Part shown: piece after piece, positions 7,106 to 9,337 of the stretch
Position numbering within the stretch: the first letter of the stretch is position 1
How the letters are laid out: each line of letters begins with the position of its first letter
NCBI GenBank assembly: GCA_905210885.1
Contig: CAJLYO010000055.1
Span: 1 to 9,337 of the forward strand
Length of the DNA stretch: 9,337 nucleotides
Direction: 5' to 3'
From: an uncultured Eubacteriales bacterium
Lineage (GTDB): Bacteria; Bacillota; Clostridia; Monoglobales; Firm-18
Position numbers and translations under genes: made by a program
Notes under the pieces: model-generated
What the model saw: only the letters and a program-made list of their open reading frames with translations
The model's database searches: none
What the model was told of the DNA's origin: nothing

Positions 7106-9337
7106 TTAAGAATTGAATATCCCGTACAGCACGCTTATAATCTTTGCCGCCTCAGCACGTGTGGCATTGTTATACGGCTTGAACATTCCTCCGTCGCTGC
7201 CGTTCATAACGCCCAAAGCTGTAAGACTTCCGGCTGCATCCTTTGCATAATCCGCAATTTCGTCCCTGTCGCCGTACTTTGATATATCTGTGCTGCCGCC
7301 GGCTTTTCCGGCTTTGTCAAGAGCCCTTTTTGCCATAACCGCCATATCCTGACGGGTAATCGGCAAGCCTATTCCGAAATTGCCGTTGTCCATTCCCGTT
7401 ACAATGCTCTGGTTTACCGCCGTGCATATGTACGGATAGTACCATTCGTTTTTATCTACGTCATTAAAGTCAGCGCCGTTTGCCGCGTCTTTATTCGTAA
7501 CGTCCCATGTAAACGTAACACCGTCGTCTGCGTGGAGATACTCGTGCAAATTAATGCTTGAAACGACTTTGTCGGCGTCCTGTGTGCAAAAATCCGAAAA
7601 TTCAAGGTCATTTAGGTCTTTTTTGATATAATCCATATCAGACCATGACGACCTGTCCTCCAGAACAACCAGCTCAAAGTCTTTTTTGTGTGTTATGCCA
7701 TCGCTTTCTATTGATGCTGTCATAGTAACCGGACTTGCGGCATCGGGAAGTTTCACTATTTCACCGGCATCGCTCATTATATCGGGATTACTTGACTTCC
7801 ATGTAATTGTATAGCCGTTTTTGCCTGTGCCGGGCAAAGCCTTAAGGCTTTGTGAAATTCTGTCGGGGGCTATATCCTCCAAATAATCCTCAATATTTAT
7901 ATCATTCAAATCCTCGTCCATCATGCCGCCGATTGTTTTGTCAAGGCCGCTTTCAAAAACCAGCTGTGCGGCGTTTCCTCTCGAATCCTCCTTCGAGGTT
8001 ATGGCAATCCACGCAGAACCCACATTATGAGTTCCTATCATAAAGCTTGCCTCCTCCGCCCCGTCATTAAAAAGCTGTTTTACATAATCGGTAACATCAA
8101 ACTCAATCCAGCGGTGGTTTGAGTCGTTTTCCTCTATTACAACATCACCGGGTTTTAACGAACCACGGCGGTCATTGTTGATTTGTTTGGTCTGTTGTTC
8201 CAGGTAATTTTGCTTTCGTCCCATGATGTATCGCTTGAGCCGTAAAGCAGAATTTCCGTATCGGCATAAGTTCCGTTAGAACCGTTTTTAACCATGTAAG
8301 TTCTTAACGTTACCGTCGAAACTTCGAGGTCGATGCCGGAAATGTCAAAACCCAAAAATATTTGTCTTGCGGTGCTGCTTGTATTATCATACGGGAGTTT
8401 TCCGTTTAACACTGCGTCACTTCCGAAGTTTTTTCCGCCGTTACCGCTGTTGCTTGTAACCCATGTATCCTTGGTTACGGTTCTGTCGGTTCTTTTATAG
8501 TAATTTAAGCCGTTAACCGCGTCTGTCAGCGCCCTGACAGCCTCGTCAACGTCCTCCTGCGAGGCGTCTGCGTCATTTAAAATCGTTTCCGCAGCCGTCA
8601 TTGCCTCCATAAAAACTTCAAAGCTTTTTTCGCTGAATTCAGATGACTCCTTGTAAATGTTTGCATCGTATATGTACTGCAAGGCGGATTTATCCGCGTC
8701 TGCCGACACAGAAAATCCAAAATCCGTAAAGGAGTATTTTTCGGTGAATAAATCGGTGTTTACAAATGTCAGCGGACTGATATTGCGCATTTTCAAAACA
8801 TTGTCCACCCTGTTCGGCCCCATAAGGTTAAACAAAGTATCTGCAAGCTCTACCGTAAGGCGGTGTTTGCCGGAAACACCGTTCAAATCAATTAAAAACG
8901 CCTGCCATCCGAGAGAAATCGGCGCATCTTCCGTCACGCATTTTCCGTCTATGCAAAGCGACGCATCGTTTACCGGCATAACGTTTAAGTCGGTGAGCGA
9001 AACATCAAAATCCTTAATTTTTTCTTTAATTTCAAGCGGCTCGCCAAACAAAACCCCGGTTTCAAGAAAGCGGCAGGGCTGTGCATTCGGCTTTTCGTCC
9101 GTAAACAGAAATCCCGCAGAACCTTTGGCGTACATTTTCGCGTCTATAATAACGCAGCCGTCCGAAATTTCATAAGGGCACGTGTATGTTTCCCCCGACA
9201 TCATATCCAAAACAAAGGGCTGTCTTGTTTCCGGGACAGATATTCTGACATTAACGTCCCTTGTTTCCTCATTGTTTACTGTAAGCACAATTTTGTCAGT
9301 GCCCGAAATTTTTGACGAACACATAATTTTCTTCGCA
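7106..9337 (-). pseudogene. Large SLH-anchored glycoside-hydrolase-type surface protein, 5'-partial and frameshifted
   Basis: The reading frame enters from the right edge with no start. Its first 205 or so residues resemble the beta-sandwich tail of big clostridial glycoside hydrolases (GH2/GH106-like): FVLDMMSGET, GSAGFLFTDEKPNAQP, LGWQAFLIDL, LADTLFNLMGPNR, SPLTF. Then comes a FIVAR-type helical module (SALQYIYDANIYKESSEFSE to DEAVRALTDAVNGL, 211-273), and a DNRLRE-like carbohydrate-binding module (KDTWVTSNSGNGGKNFGSD, RQIFLGFDISG, WDESKITWNNRPN). At about 8156-8166 a base seems missing; the module resumes in the next frame as SLKPGDVVIEEN and WIEFDVTDYVKQLF. After it lie one Ig-like domain (ITWKSSNPDI, ASPVTMTASI), the first part of a second, and two SLH motifs (ADFNDVDKNEWYYPY onward; YGDRDEIADYAKDAAGSLTA onward) to the stop at 7106. 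SLH motifs usually come in threes, so one may be lost. The catalytic part is outside the window, so enzyme family and substrate are open. Confidence 0.68.

Noticed and set aside
3255..9337. Programmed frameshifting or phase variation as the reason for the frame breaks
   Set aside because: The affected tracts are short (three to five identical bases, or none), shifts go in both directions, and no slippery site with a downstream pseudoknot or stop is evident. Decay or sequence error is simpler.
1..9337. CRISPR array, tRNA, rRNA, insertion sequence or phage genes
   Set aside because: I saw no regularly spaced direct repeats, no tRNA or rRNA-like sequence, no transposase or integrase motifs and no terminal inverted repeats around the broken genes.

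Overview
The window looks like a chromosomal segment of a low-to-mid GC Firmicute of the class Clostridia, probably a gut or fermentative polysaccharide degrader. The grounds are AGGAGG-like ribosome binding sites, sigma-A style promoters, an XRE-type helix-turn-helix with the usual clostridial wording, a clostridial-style Mrp ATPase with an N-terminal cysteine cluster, and surface proteins with SLH, FIVAR and DNRLRE-like modules. Taxonomy is inference from gene style only.

Left part (1-3277) is healthy. A WecG/TagA-type glycosyltransferase starts at 88 and leaves the window on the minus strand. Divergent from it is a two-gene operon: an XRE DNA-binding domain fused to a PfkB sugar kinase, then a class II ketose-bisphosphate aldolase 1 nt downstream. 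The two divergent promoters have textbook 17-bp spacers, and a long imperfect inverted repeat lies midway between them. A symmetrical hairpin terminator separates the aldolase from the convergent Mrp-type Fe-S carrier ATPase gene, which has its own promoter.

Right part (3255-9337) is a minus-strand carbohydrate-degradation operon, read from 9337 leftward. It encodes a large SLH-anchored glycosidase-type protein (5' end outside the window), a small secreted SLH protein, a secreted heparinase II/III-like lyase with DNRLRE-like modules, a GH130 glycoside phosphorylase and a scrap of a GH78-type alpha-L-rhamnosidase. None of the five reads through intact. Each has a one-base frame break, and several also show abrupt joins that look like internal deletions. 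The best-supported joins are lyase to GH130 near 4656-4680 and within the GH78 scrap near 3337-3349. Either this is a decaying polysaccharide locus next to intact housekeeping genes, or the sequence carries indel errors there; one-base errors alone would not explain the joins.

If once functional, the surface and secreted enzymes would have cut a complex, possibly rhamnose- and uronate-containing glycan outside the cell. GH130 would have phosphorolysed mannoside-type oligosaccharides, and the kinase-aldolase pair could feed a phosphorylated sugar into glycolysis. The link between the two halves is inference.
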